Part shown: positions 55,580 to 63,268 of the stretch, one piece after another
How positions within the stretch are numbered: the first letter of the stretch is position 1
How the letters are laid out: every line of letters begins with the position of its first letter
Source of the DNA: Alkalicoccobacillus gibsonii
GTDB lineage: Bacteria; Bacillota; Bacilli; Bacillales; Bacillaceae_D
NCBI RefSeq assembly: GCF_016798245.1
Contig: NZ_JAEUZA010000001.1
Span: 170,221-234,220 of the forward strand
Length of the DNA: 64,000 nucleotides
Direction: 5' to 3'
Notes under the pieces: model-generated
Database searches by the model: none
What the model saw: only the letters and a program-made list of their open reading frames with translations
What the model was told of the DNA's origin: nothing
Translations under genes and position numbers: made by a program

Positions 55580-56770
55580 ATGAGCATAGAAATGATTCCT
55601 GGATTTCGTCAATTTCACCAGATGGACACGAACTTGGACAAGCTTCCTTTCTTTCGAATGAATGAAGGAGTGGCATCAAACAAAATTAAAGTGAATGGCA
55701 CAAGCAAGATTAACTATTCAACGTACAATTATCTTGGGTTAAATGGAACAAATGAAATCAACGAAGCTGCACTTCTGGCCATTCAAAAATATGGTACGTC
55801 CGTTTCAAGTAGTCGATTGTTAAGTGGTGAAATCCCGCTTCATCGCTCACTTGAGCACGATATAGCCAGCTTTTTAGGGGTAGAAGACAGCATTGTTCAA
55901 GTGGGTGGCCACAGTACGAATGTGAACACCATTGCACAGCTCGTAGACTCATCAGATTTAGTGATATGTGATGCACTTGTTCATAACAGTATTATGCAAG
56001 GGGTGCGGCTTTCAGGCTCAAAAATGATTCGCTTTAAGCATAATGATATGAACCATCTAGACAAGCTTCTAAAGAGGTTTAGACATAAATATAGAAACGT
56101 CTTACTTATTGTTGAAGGCGTATATAGCATGGATGGAGATCTATGCAAGTTACCGGAGCTCATTCAACTGAAAAAACAATATGGCTGCTTATTAATGGTA
56201 GACGAGGCACATTCGATTGGGACTATTGGTCATGGAGGTAGAGGAGTAACAAGCTACTACGGCATTAACCCAACAAACGTAGATGTGCTGATGGGATCGA
56301 TGAGTAAGTCACTGAATAGTTGTGGGGGATATATCGCAGGAAACAAATCTCTCGTGACCTTTTTACGCTACAATCTTCCTGGATTTGTATTCAGTGTCGG
56401 AATGACTCCGGCTAATGCGGCGGCTGCACAAGCTTCACTTCGAATGATACGAAAAAAGCCTGAGCTTGTTAATCAGCTTTTAGAAAATGCCGAGTATTTC
56501 TTGGAGAAGCTTATTAAACTAGGAGTTGATACAGGTCTAAGCAAGAATTCACCAATTATCCCCCTCATTGTTGGAGATTCCGAGAAAGCTCTGTGGTTCG
56601 CTGAGAAACTATATGAGCATGGAATCAATGCGATGCCAATCATTCATCCTGCTGTAAAAGAAAAAGAAGCGAGAATTCGTTTTTTTATGAGCGCTATCCA
56701 TACAAAAGAAGATCTAGATTGTACCATCGACATTGTGAAGCAAATTGTGGCTGAGGAGAAAGGATTGTAA
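55580..56770 (+). CDS. Solitary alpha-oxoamine synthase family PLP enzyme
   Basis: A 396-residue PLP enzyme of the alpha-oxoamine synthase family (BioF, Kbl, serine palmitoyltransferase, CqsA). Features are INYSTYNYLGLNG (about 45-57), SSSRLLSGEIPLHRSLE, MVDEAHSIGTIG near 212 and the PLP lysine in GSMSKSLNSCGGYIAG near 250. These enzymes condense an amino acid with an acyl thioester and release CO2. The N-terminal LDKLPFFRMNEG resembles members linked to polyketide or lipid substrates more than BioF or Kbl. No bio, tdh or acyl-carrier genes are adjacent, so the product is unknown. AAAGGATG lies before the ATG. Confidence 0.88.
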   Translation: MSIEMIPGFRQFHQMDTNLDKLPFFRMNEGVASNKIKVNGTSKINYSTYNYLGLNGTNEINEAALLAIQKYGTSVSSSRLLSGEIPLHRSLEHDIASFLGVEDSIVQVGGHSTNVNTIAQLVDSSDLVICDALVHNSIMQGVRLSGSKMIRFKHNDMNHLDKLLKRFRHKYRNVLLIVEGVYSMDGDLCKLPELIQLKKQYGCLLMVDEAHSIGTIGHGGRGVTSYYGINPTNVDVLMGSMSKSLNSCGGYIAGNKSLVTFLRYNLPGFVFSVGMTPANAAAAQASLRMIRKKPELVNQLLENAEYFLEKLIKLGVDTGLSKNSPIIPLIVGDSEKALWFAEKLYEHGINAMPIIHPAVKEKEARIRFFMSAIHTKEDLDCTIDIVKQIVAEEKGL

Positions 56771-56853
56771 AGGTAAAAAGATAAGTAAGAAATTAAACTC
56801 TTTAATTCATTTATGATCTTATAACGGTACAGACACGATCAAGCCCACTCTCG

Positions 56854-56863
56854 CATAAGCATA
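56854..56863 (+). promoter_or_regulatory. Possible mother-cell (sigma-E/K type) -10 element of sigK
   Basis: CATAAGCATA (56854-56863) resembles the -10 region of sigma-E/sigma-K promoters and has ACAC about 17 bases upstream. The match is weak and serves only as a candidate. Confidence 0.3.
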
Positions 56864-56889
56864 AGAAACAGATTTTTTGGGGGTGACGT

Positions 56890-57594
56890 ATGGGGATACT
56901 TGCAGCAATCTCCTTTTTCGTTAAAGAAGTGGTCGTGTTTGTATCATATGTAAAGAACAATGCTTTTCCTCAGCCATTAAAAAAAGAGGAGGAACGAAAA
57001 TACTTAGCGTTAATGGCTGAAGGCGATCCGGAGGCCCGAAACTTACTTATTGAGCACAACTTAAGACTCGTCGCTCACATCGTAAAGAAATTTGAAAATA
57101 CACGTGAGGATACAGAGGATCTCATTTCAATTGGCACGATTGGTTTAATTAAAGCGATTGAAAGCTACTCAGAAGGAAAAGGCACAAAGCTTGCTACGTA
57201 TGCGGCGCGATGTATAGAGAACGAAATCTTGATGCATCTTCGTGCGCTTAAAAAAGTCCGTAAAGATGTGTCTCTACATGATCCAATTGGGACAGACAAA
57301 GAAGGAAATGAAATCACTCTGATCGACGTACTGCAAGAAGATGCGGATGACATTGTTGATGTCATTCAAACAAAAATGGAGAAAAAGCAAATCTACGAAT
57401 TCATTCATGTGTTAGATGATCGTGAGAAAGAAGTGATTGTCGGTCGATTTGGATTAAGCCTTGAAGAGGAGCGGACTCAACGAGAAATTGCAAAGGAATT
57501 AGGTATTTCCAGAAGTTATGTCTCGCGTATTGAAAAACGAGCCTTAATGAAGCTGTTTCATGAGTTTTATAAGCAGAGTAAAGGGAAAGGGTGA
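56890..57594 (+). CDS. sigK: Sporulation sigma factor SigK (uninterrupted, pro-form)
   Basis: The late mother-cell sigma factor. The 234-residue protein has the hydrophobic pro-sequence (residues 1-19) removed by the SpoIVFB protease, with the expected cleavage between Ser19 and Tyr20 in [13 protein letters not shown]. Region 2 includes [15 protein letters not shown], then [14 protein letters not shown] and [18 protein letters not shown]. Region 4 has the helix-turn-helix [20 protein letters not shown]. Unlike B. subtilis, no skin element divides the gene. A GGGGGTGA site precedes the ATG. Confidence 0.97.
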   Translation: MGILAAISFFVKEVVVFVSYVKNNAFPQPLKKEEERKYLALMAEGDPEARNLLIEHNLRLVAHIVKKFENTREDTEDLISIGTIGLIKAIESYSEGKGTKLATYAARCIENEILMHLRALKKVRKDVSLHDPIGTDKEGNEITLIDVLQEDADDIVDVIQTKMEKKQIYEFIHVLDDREKEVIVGRFGLSLEEERTQREIAKELGISRSYVSRIEKRALMKLFHEFYKQSKGKG

Positions 57595-57699
57595 GGGGGC
57601 TTAGACATACCTAGCTTTTAATAAGAAATAGACCTTGATCACAGCACTCTTTTATCATTCTCCGTCTTAAAGTGTACTCCTTAAAAAAAGCTAAGATGA

Positions 57700-57735
57700 A
57701 ACCCAACCACATTATAATAGTGGTTGGGTTTTTTA
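57700..57735 (+). terminator. Terminator downstream of sigK
   Basis: AACCCAACCAC (57700-57710) pairs with GTGGTTGGGTT (57720-57730), followed by T residues. It lies about 100 bases behind sigK, with nothing else recognisable between. Confidence 0.88.
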
Positions 57736-57786
57736 TGATCGATTTAGTAACTGTATTAAAATTACAAACAGGGCTTTGGCTCCTTA

Positions 57787-58140
57787 CTATTTATGTACTT
57801 TTGAATCTGTTAAAGGAGAGAAAAGCTTGGTGCCTTCCTCGGGTAGGAAATGATATTTTTCTTCATTGTAGTTAAATGAAACTTCATGATTAAGCATTTT
57901 AGGTTTTACTCTTATGTTTTGAATTTGATCACGTTTAAATGTTTGGTGTTCTTTACTCTTCACAACGATTAAACGATTTTCAGTAACAGCGAATATCCTA
58001 TTTCCGTGAATGGACTGGGCACCAATTGTAAGGATGCTTTCGTCTGATTCTAAGAGACTTTGGAGTGTCTTTAAGTGAGTACTATATACAAGTAAATAGG
58101 TTTTCCCGAGAGGAGCCACTTGCTCTTTAAATGTGGTCAT
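57787..58140 (-). CDS. PH-domain-like (YokE type) small protein
   Basis: A 117-residue soluble protein. After an N-terminal helical part it has a bacterial PH-like beta pattern: SILTIGAQSIHGNRIFAVTE, then NRLIVVKSKEHQTFKRDQIQ and HEVSFNYNEEKYHFLP. Bacterial PH domains of this type (YokE, DUF-like) have no settled function. AGAAGGA favours the ATG at 58140 over a GTG three codons upstream. Single gene, converging on sigK. Confidence 0.75.
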   Translation of the reverse strand: MTTFKEQVAPLGKTYLLVYSTHLKTLQSLLESDESILTIGAQSIHGNRIFAVTENRLIVVKSKEHQTFKRDQIQNIRVKPKMLNHEVSFNYNEEKYHFLPEEGTKLFSPLTDSKVHK

Positions 58141-58414
58141 ATTGTTCACATCCTTCTAGGTATTAAATTCCATTATACAACAATATTTGCTTTTTTGGTT
58201 AATTGATCAATAACAATTTTATATAAACAAGGAAAGAAACAGGCATGTATAGTTGATTAGTCTTTTTGTACTATCATGTCAGGATAATAAATCAATACCA
58301 TTACATTTAAATCATGTCTAAATACCTATTTTTGAGTGGTTATTCCTTGATCATCTAAATATTTTTAGATAAAATACATAATATAGAAATAATATAGTGA
58401 TAAGGGTGTATGTC

Positions 58415-58675
58415 GTGAAGTATAACGTTGAAGCTTATTCATTTATTTTAATCATCCATCAAGGCATTATCAAAAAACATTCTGTACCTCCTCATTTGCA
58501 CAACTCATTAAAAAACATCGTGTCTCATTGTAGAGAATCTGTAGATGCAACATTGTATCGTAAGATGGTCCACACCGCCGATATTCACCGTGATGTGTGT
58601 CAGTTTCGAAAGGTCACAAAACAAAACGTAGTGTTTCTTGATAAATTTGCGCAAGAATTCACCGTGAAAAAATAA
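58415..58675 (+). CDS. Unknown small protein (86 aa)
   Basis: An 86-residue protein (start MKYNVEAYSFILIIHQG) with no recognised domain. It is rich in His and Lys and holds two Cys (VSHCRES and DVCQFRK). There is no membrane segment beyond a short hydrophobic strand near residue 12. AAGGGTG eight bases before the GTG at 58415 supports translation, and a strong terminator follows. The upstream 270 bases are very AT-rich. Confidence 0.6.
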   Translation: MKYNVEAYSFILIIHQGIIKKHSVPPHLHNSLKNIVSHCRESVDATLYRKMVHTADIHRDVCQFRKVTKQNVVFLDKFAQEFTVKK

Positions 58676-58733
58676 AATGGGTTTAATAGATCATTGGATA
58701 GGCAATAGAGGAGCAACCGACTTTTTTCATGAC

Positions 58734-58778
58734 AAAAAGCCATAAGAATCGGGAAACCGAATGTTCTTATGGCTTTTT
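58734..58778. terminator. Bidirectional terminator between the unknown gene and the MDR reductase
   Basis: AAAAAGCCATAAGAA (58734-58748) pairs with TTCTTATGGCTTTTT (58764-58778). Confidence 0.93.
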
Positions 58779-58788
58779 GCTATTTTAA

Positions 58789-59799
58789 TTAGGAAGGATC
58801 GGCTACTTTAACAAGCTGCTTGCCGATATTTTGACCGCTGAATAAACCATTAAAGGCCTCAGGGATCTGATCGAATCCTTCAAGGATCGTTTCTTTAAAA
58901 ACAATATCCTTGTTTTTAACGTATTCACTCATTTCACGATAAGCTGTCTCGTATTGATCTGCGTAATCACCATAAAGGAATCCTTGCATTCTCGCTCTGG
59001 TTTTGATTAGGTAGGTCTGAATACGCGGACCATTATCTGTTTCACCTTTTTTCAGGTTATAGCTTGCGATGGCTCCACAAACAGGGATACGAGCAAGCGG
59101 GTTTAAGAGAGGCCAAACATGATCAGATACCTCACCGCCGACGTTTTCAAAGTACACGTCTATACCGTCTGGGCAGGCTTGTTTTAGTAGGTCAGCATAT
59201 TGATCGTCTTTGTAGTTTACAGCTGCGTCGAAACCAAATTTGTTCACGAGAAGCTCTTCTTTTTCTTGTGAGCCAACGATACCAACAACACGGCAGCCTT
59301 TAAGTCGAGCCAATTGACCTGCAATCGAACCAACTGCTCCAGCAGCTCCTGAGATTACAACGGTTTCGCCTTTTTTAGGTTGTCCGATATCATTTAATCC
59401 AAAATAAGCTGTTAGACCAGGCATTCCTAGTGCACCTAAAGCGGCAGAGATTGGGGCACCGTGCATCTCTAGCACACGTACTTGATCGGCAGGAACAACC
59501 GTATATTCCTGGAAAGGGAGAAATCCTGTTACAATGGTTCCTTCTTTAATTGAATCATTTTTAGATTCGACTACTTGTGCAATGCCTCCACCTGCAATTG
59601 GCTTGTTTATTTCAAAGGGGGCAATGTATGATTTAGCATCTGACATTCTTCCACGCATATATGGATCGACGGAGAGGTATAGGGTTTTTACTAATAGTTC
59701 ATTTTCTTTAGGAGTTCCTTTATCAACTTCTGCAATAGAGAATGTATTAGAGTCGGGTAATCCGTTTGGTCTTTCGTTAAAAAGCAGTTGTTTAGGCAT
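58789..59799 (-). CDS. NADP-dependent MDR-family oxidoreductase (YfmJ/CurA-like)
   Basis: A 336-residue zinc-independent medium-chain reductase of the leukotriene-B4-dehydrogenase/YfmJ group. Features are LYLSVDPYMRGRM near residue 45, the nucleotide site VVISGAAGAVGSIAGQLAR near 150 and DVYFENVGGEVSDHVW near 215. It lacks the zinc-binding residues of alcohol dehydrogenases. Members reduce alpha,beta-unsaturated carbonyls with NADPH. Single gene; start ATG with AGGAGG upstream. Confidence 0.92.
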   Translation of the reverse strand: MPKQLLFNERPNGLPDSNTFSIAEVDKGTPKENELLVKTLYLSVDPYMRGRMSDAKSYIAPFEINKPIAGGGIAQVVESKNDSIKEGTIVTGFLPFQEYTVVPADQVRVLEMHGAPISAALGALGMPGLTAYFGLNDIGQPKKGETVVISGAAGAVGSIAGQLARLKGCRVVGIVGSQEKEELLVNKFGFDAAVNYKDDQYADLLKQACPDGIDVYFENVGGEVSDHVWPLLNPLARIPVCGAIASYNLKKGETDNGPRIQTYLIKTRARMQGFLYGDYADQYETAYREMSEYVKNKDIVFKETILEGFDQIPEAFNGLFSGQNIGKQLVKVADPS

Positions 59800-59900
59800 T
59801 ATAATTTCCTCCTAGTTTGTGATTCAGTTCACTTTAACACAAAAAGGGTATAGAAAGAAAAGCGTATGCTTATGATTTAACTTTTTAGGAGTTGTTAAAA

Positions 59901-60695
59901 ATGAAAAAAAGGTATATTTTCATATTGCTGCTAGTTGCAGTGGTTGGTGTAGGCATTGGGTTTACTTTAAACCTAGATGCAGACGAGACTGGGATAAGGG
60001 AAGAGAGTAGTCCAGTAACTTCCAGTGACAGTCTATTTATTCAAGCTCAATCAGAGCATTCTTTTCAAGAGGAATTAAGTGCTCGAAGTGATCAAAATTC
60101 ACCTGTTGACATTGCGGTTATTGGCAGTAGTGTTGCCGAAGGGCAGGGGGCAAGCGAGTACAATCAAACATGGCCGTCCCTGCTTGAATCATCCTTAAAT
60201 GAATCAGCGGAAAGCGTAAACGTAACAAACTTTGCGGTTAGTGGGTTTAAAGTGAGTGACTTAATTGAAGAGGGAGATGTGGATGAACTCATTCAATCCT
60301 CGCCAGATGTAATTCTGTTCGAGACCAGTGTTATTAATAGTTATTATCACAATGAACCGATTGAAGAAACAAACGAGTCAATCAAATTAGCTGCTGATAA
60401 AATAAAAGAAGAGCTTCCCAATGCGTACTTGGTTTTTATGGCTCCAAATCCTATAAGTGAGTCAATGTATTCTGTTGTTACATCTGACTTAGAGTTTGAG
60501 GAATATGTATACGAAACAGAGCAGTTCATTATTGATTCAGGATGGGACTATTTTGATAGTTATACTGCATGGAATAGACAAATGGAGGAGGAAGGAATTG
60601 ACTTAGATTCTTTATTAGATGATGGGACTCATCCTAACGATGAGGGGTATCAGATGTGGTTTGATTTGTTAAATAAAGCGATGGTTCAAGCATAG
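59901..60695 (+). CDS. SGNH/GDSL hydrolase with N-terminal signal anchor
   Basis: A 264-residue esterase-like protein that is exported or anchored by a hydrophobic N-terminus (about residues 5-22). SGNH block I is IAVIGSSVAEGQGA (nucleophile Ser in GSS, near residue 75). The Gly/Asn blocks are less clear, and block V is DGTHPNDEGYQMW with the Asp-His pair. AGGAG nine bases before ATG 59901. The substrate is unknown; extracellular deacylation is plausible. Confidence 0.87.
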   Translation: MKKRYIFILLLVAVVGVGIGFTLNLDADETGIREESSPVTSSDSLFIQAQSEHSFQEELSARSDQNSPVDIAVIGSSVAEGQGASEYNQTWPSLLESSLNESAESVNVTNFAVSGFKVSDLIEEGDVDELIQSSPDVILFETSVINSYYHNEPIEETNESIKLAADKIKEELPNAYLVFMAPNPISESMYSVVTSDLEFEEYVYETEQFIIDSGWDYFDSYTAWNRQMEEEGIDLDSLLDDGTHPNDEGYQMWFDLLNKAMVQA

Positions 60696-60701
60696 TCATA
60701 C

Positions 60702-60740
60702 AAAAGCGAATGCTCGTCTTTAAACGGGCATTCGCTTTTT
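60702..60740. terminator. Bidirectional terminator after the SGNH hydrolase
   Basis: AAAAGCGAATGCTCG (60702-60716) pairs with CGGGCATTCGCTTTTT (60725-60740). Confidence 0.92.
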
Positions 60741-60748
60741 AGGTACAT

Positions 60749-62272
60749 TTAATTAATTACTGATACATTAAATGCAGTTAAGTATTTTAACAGCTTTGCG
60801 ACATCTTGGTTTCCGTCTACAAAAGCTAAGTGCCCATCAGGTCGAACAAGATAAAGCGCATTTTCGCTGAATTTTGCTTTCTTATAATCTTGTTGCCAAT
60901 GCCAGTTAAACAGTGGTAGAGGATAATCCTTACAAAAGCTTTCTAGTTCCTCAGTAGGCTTTCCGTAGACATGAAGCTGCCAATCCCCAGATTGAAGCGA
61001 TTGATAGTTATCTACTCCATTAGATTGAAGCCACGGCAGACGGTCTCCACCTTGTAACGTACCAGCTCGACCTTCGCTTAATACACTTTTACGGTAACGA
61101 ACATGGATTTGTGAAAGATAACGGAATGCTAGCTTACGACTGAATGTAAACCGACTCGCCAATGGAACGATACGAGGAAGAACAAATTTTCTAAGAAGTG
61201 CTCCGCGAATGTTTCGACTAACCATCGCTTTAAACGCTTGATCAGTGGTTGCGACTAGTTGACGTGCGAATCTCCTTCTTTCCAATCCGTATGTGTGTAA
61301 AATAGTAGGGTTTGCATTCTTTTTTATCACAGAAGCCAATTTCCAAGAGAGGTTCACTGCGTCTCCAATTCCCGTGTTCATTCCTTGGGCGCCTGTTGGA
61401 CTATGGATATGTGCAGCATCTCCTAACAAGAAGACATGCCCCCGACGAAAGGTTGCTGCGACGCGTTTATGAACTTTAAAGGAAGAGAACCAGTTTACGT
61501 TCTTAACTTGAATATTCAGCAAGGATTGAAGGGAAGGCTCAATATCCCAAAAGGTTAAGTCGGGTTTTTCTGCTATAAGTCGCGGGACAATCCCTACGAG
61601 ACGTTGGGTTCCTTTGCTTTTTACAGGTAACACCATACAAAATCCATTTTTAGAAAGGGCTAAATTAATATCTGTAAAAGATGTTGCCTGTCCCTTGGCT
61701 TCAACATCGGCTATATAAAATAAATCTTTGTATGTAGTGCCTTCAAATGAGATATCAAGTGCTTGTCGAATCATACTTCTAGCACCATCGCATCCACACA
61801 GATAAGAAACATGAATGGTTTCTTCATGATGATCACACGAAACAATCGCTTCAATTCCATCTGGCGTCTCTTTAAAGGAAAGAAGCTCTGTTTGCCAATC
61901 AACTGTAATTCCTAGTCTTTTTAACTGGTGTATGAGTAATTCCTCATGTTCATCTTGTGGAAGACTTAACACAAATGGAAAGGGACTTAACCCTTTACCT
62001 AAGTTACCGAGGTTGACGTACCCAATTTCTTTTGTTTCTTTGTGTATGTGAGCTGCGGGCATTTTAATGCCGAGGTTTACTGCGTCATCTGCTACCTGTA
62101 ATTGATCATAGTGTTCGAGAGTTCGGGCATGAATGCCAATTGCTCTGGATTTATGATCTGGACCGGGACGTTTATCAATAATTCGAAAAGGAATGTTGTA
62201 ATGCGTTAATCGATGCGCTAAAGCTAAACCGGTTGGGCCAGCTCCGACAATCAACACTATAGGTTGCTCCAT
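60749..62272 (-). CDS. FAD-dependent aromatic-type monooxygenase
   Basis: A 507-residue group A flavoprotein monooxygenase of the PheA/TfdB/MhpA type. FAD motif is VLIVGAGPTGLALAHRL (residues 6-22), the DG motif CGCDGARSMIRQAL near 157 and the GD motif LLGDAAHIHSPTGAQGMNTG near 280. A thioredoxin-like C-terminal region (about 400-500) follows, as in phenol hydroxylases. It hydroxylates an unknown substrate with NAD(P)H; no ring-cleavage genes are nearby. TTGGAGTGA lies before the ATG. Confidence 0.9.
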   Translation of the reverse strand: MEQPIVLIVGAGPTGLALAHRLTHYNIPFRIIDKRPGPDHKSRAIGIHARTLEHYDQLQVADDAVNLGIKMPAAHIHKETKEIGYVNLGNLGKGLSPFPFVLSLPQDEHEELLIHQLKRLGITVDWQTELLSFKETPDGIEAIVSCDHHEETIHVSYLCGCDGARSMIRQALDISFEGTTYKDLFYIADVEAKGQATSFTDINLALSKNGFCMVLPVKSKGTQRLVGIVPRLIAEKPDLTFWDIEPSLQSLLNIQVKNVNWFSSFKVHKRVAATFRRGHVFLLGDAAHIHSPTGAQGMNTGIGDAVNLSWKLASVIKKNANPTILHTYGLERRRFARQLVATTDQAFKAMVSRNIRGALLRKFVLPRIVPLASRFTFSRKLAFRYLSQIHVRYRKSVLSEGRAGTLQGGDRLPWLQSNGVDNYQSLQSGDWQLHVYGKPTEELESFCKDYPLPLFNWHWQQDYKKAKFSENALYLVRPDGHLAFVDGNQDVAKLLKYLTAFNVSVIN

Positions 62273-62337
62273 TTAAATCACTCCAATCACTGTCGGTTTA
62301 TCTACTACGAATTCCCTCGAACGACTCATTTCAAACG

Positions 62338-62365
62338 AAAAAAGAGCCACTTGTTAAGTGGCTCC
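62338..62365 (-). terminator. Terminator of the yjcZ-like gene (minus strand)
   Basis: GAGCCACTT (62344-62352) pairs with AAGTGGCTC (62356-62364). On the minus strand it is followed by six T (62343-62338). Confidence 0.88.
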
Positions 62366-62378
62366 GCATCACTTTGAA

Positions 62379-62489
62379 TTAGTATACGTAGCTAGCTCCA
62401 ATGATTACTAACAGAATGAATAAAACAATGATGAAAGCAAAGCCGCCACCAGCGTAACCGCCGCCTTTTCCACATTCAAATTCTCCCAT
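62379..62489 (-). CDS. YjcZ-family sporulation miniprotein (36 aa)
   Basis: A 36-residue protein, MGEFECGKGGGYAGGG followed by a single membrane helix FAFIIVLFILLVIIGAS and YVY. The Gly-rich head plus FAxIIVLFILLVIIG helix is the hallmark of the YjcZ family of sporulation-associated small membrane proteins. GGAAAGGTGG lies before the ATG, and its own terminator follows. A Cys in the head is unusual among the Gly/Tyr-rich versions I recall. Confidence 0.88.
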   Translation of the reverse strand: MGEFECGKGGGYAGGGFAFIIVLFILLVIIGASYVY

Positions 62490-62578
62490 GTTGCCACCAC
62501 CTTTCCAAGACATAACATAGACTATGCAGTAACAAGAGAAAGGGGTACTCATTTTACGTTAGAATCTAAATGCCGATT

Positions 62579-63244
62579 TTACGCCCAGTGTGACTGCTGA
62601 TAAGACATGTCCCAAAATAAATATTCAAACCGGCTTGAAGTAAGAAAAATGTCCTCAAGTTGCTTTCGTTCAGCTTCTCCTAGAGTGATGGCAAGTTCAT
62701 CAAGCTTAGCGCATAACCAGTCAGCAATTGCCTTAAATTCATCGTCCTGGTACATGCGAACCCACTCTCCATACTGAGGGTGTTCAAGCGCTCCTGGAAC
62801 GGTCGCTAGACGCTTACCGATCTCCGAATAACTCCATGCGCACGGAAGGATGGCTGCGATGAGATGAGCTAATGAGCCCTTTTGTGCTTCACTGATCATG
62901 TAGCTGCTATAGGCAATGGTTGTTGGAGCGGCAATCGTATGCTCTAATTCTTCATTTGTTATGCCTAAGCGATGTGCGTACGAGCGATGGAGGGACATCT
63001 CTTCATGCAGAGTGGACTGTAAATAGGCAGCAAAGGTTGCCATTGTATTCAAATCGTTTGCCTTTACAACACCAAGTGCAAACACTCGTGCGTACTCAAT
63101 AAGATACAAATAATCTTGCTTCATGTAATACTTAAAAGCTTCAATATCTAGTGTTCCTGATCCGATTTCTTGAACAAAAGCATGTTCGTGATTCGCCGTC
63201 CAAATTGAGTTTGCTTTCTGACGTAATTCCTTTGTAAAAGACAT
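62579..63244 (-). CDS. tenA: Aminopyrimidine aminohydrolase (thiaminase II)
   Basis: TenA hydrolyses 4-amino-5-aminomethyl-2-methylpyrimidine (and thiamine) for thiamine salvage. The 221-residue protein has the B. subtilis numbering of active residues: Asp44 in KQDYLYL and the nucleophile Cys135 in ILPCAWSY, with a conserved Glu near 205. GGAG seven bases before ATG 63244 sets the start. It follows thiD by 24 bases, one salvage operon. Confidence 0.96.
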   Translation of the reverse strand: MSFTKELRQKANSIWTANHEHAFVQEIGSGTLDIEAFKYYMKQDYLYLIEYARVFALGVVKANDLNTMATFAAYLQSTLHEEMSLHRSYAHRLGITNEELEHTIAAPTTIAYSSYMISEAQKGSLAHLIAAILPCAWSYSEIGKRLATVPGALEHPQYGEWVRMYQDDEFKAIADWLCAKLDELAITLGEAERKQLEDIFLTSSRFEYLFWDMSYQQSHWA

Positions 63245-63268
63245 CCTCTCACTCCTTACCATCTTTAT

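Noticed and set aside
57672-57875. 67-codon plus-strand frame downstream of sigK
   Set aside because: It runs through the terminator hairpin at 57700-57735 and then antisense to the PH-like gene; no ribosome-binding site.
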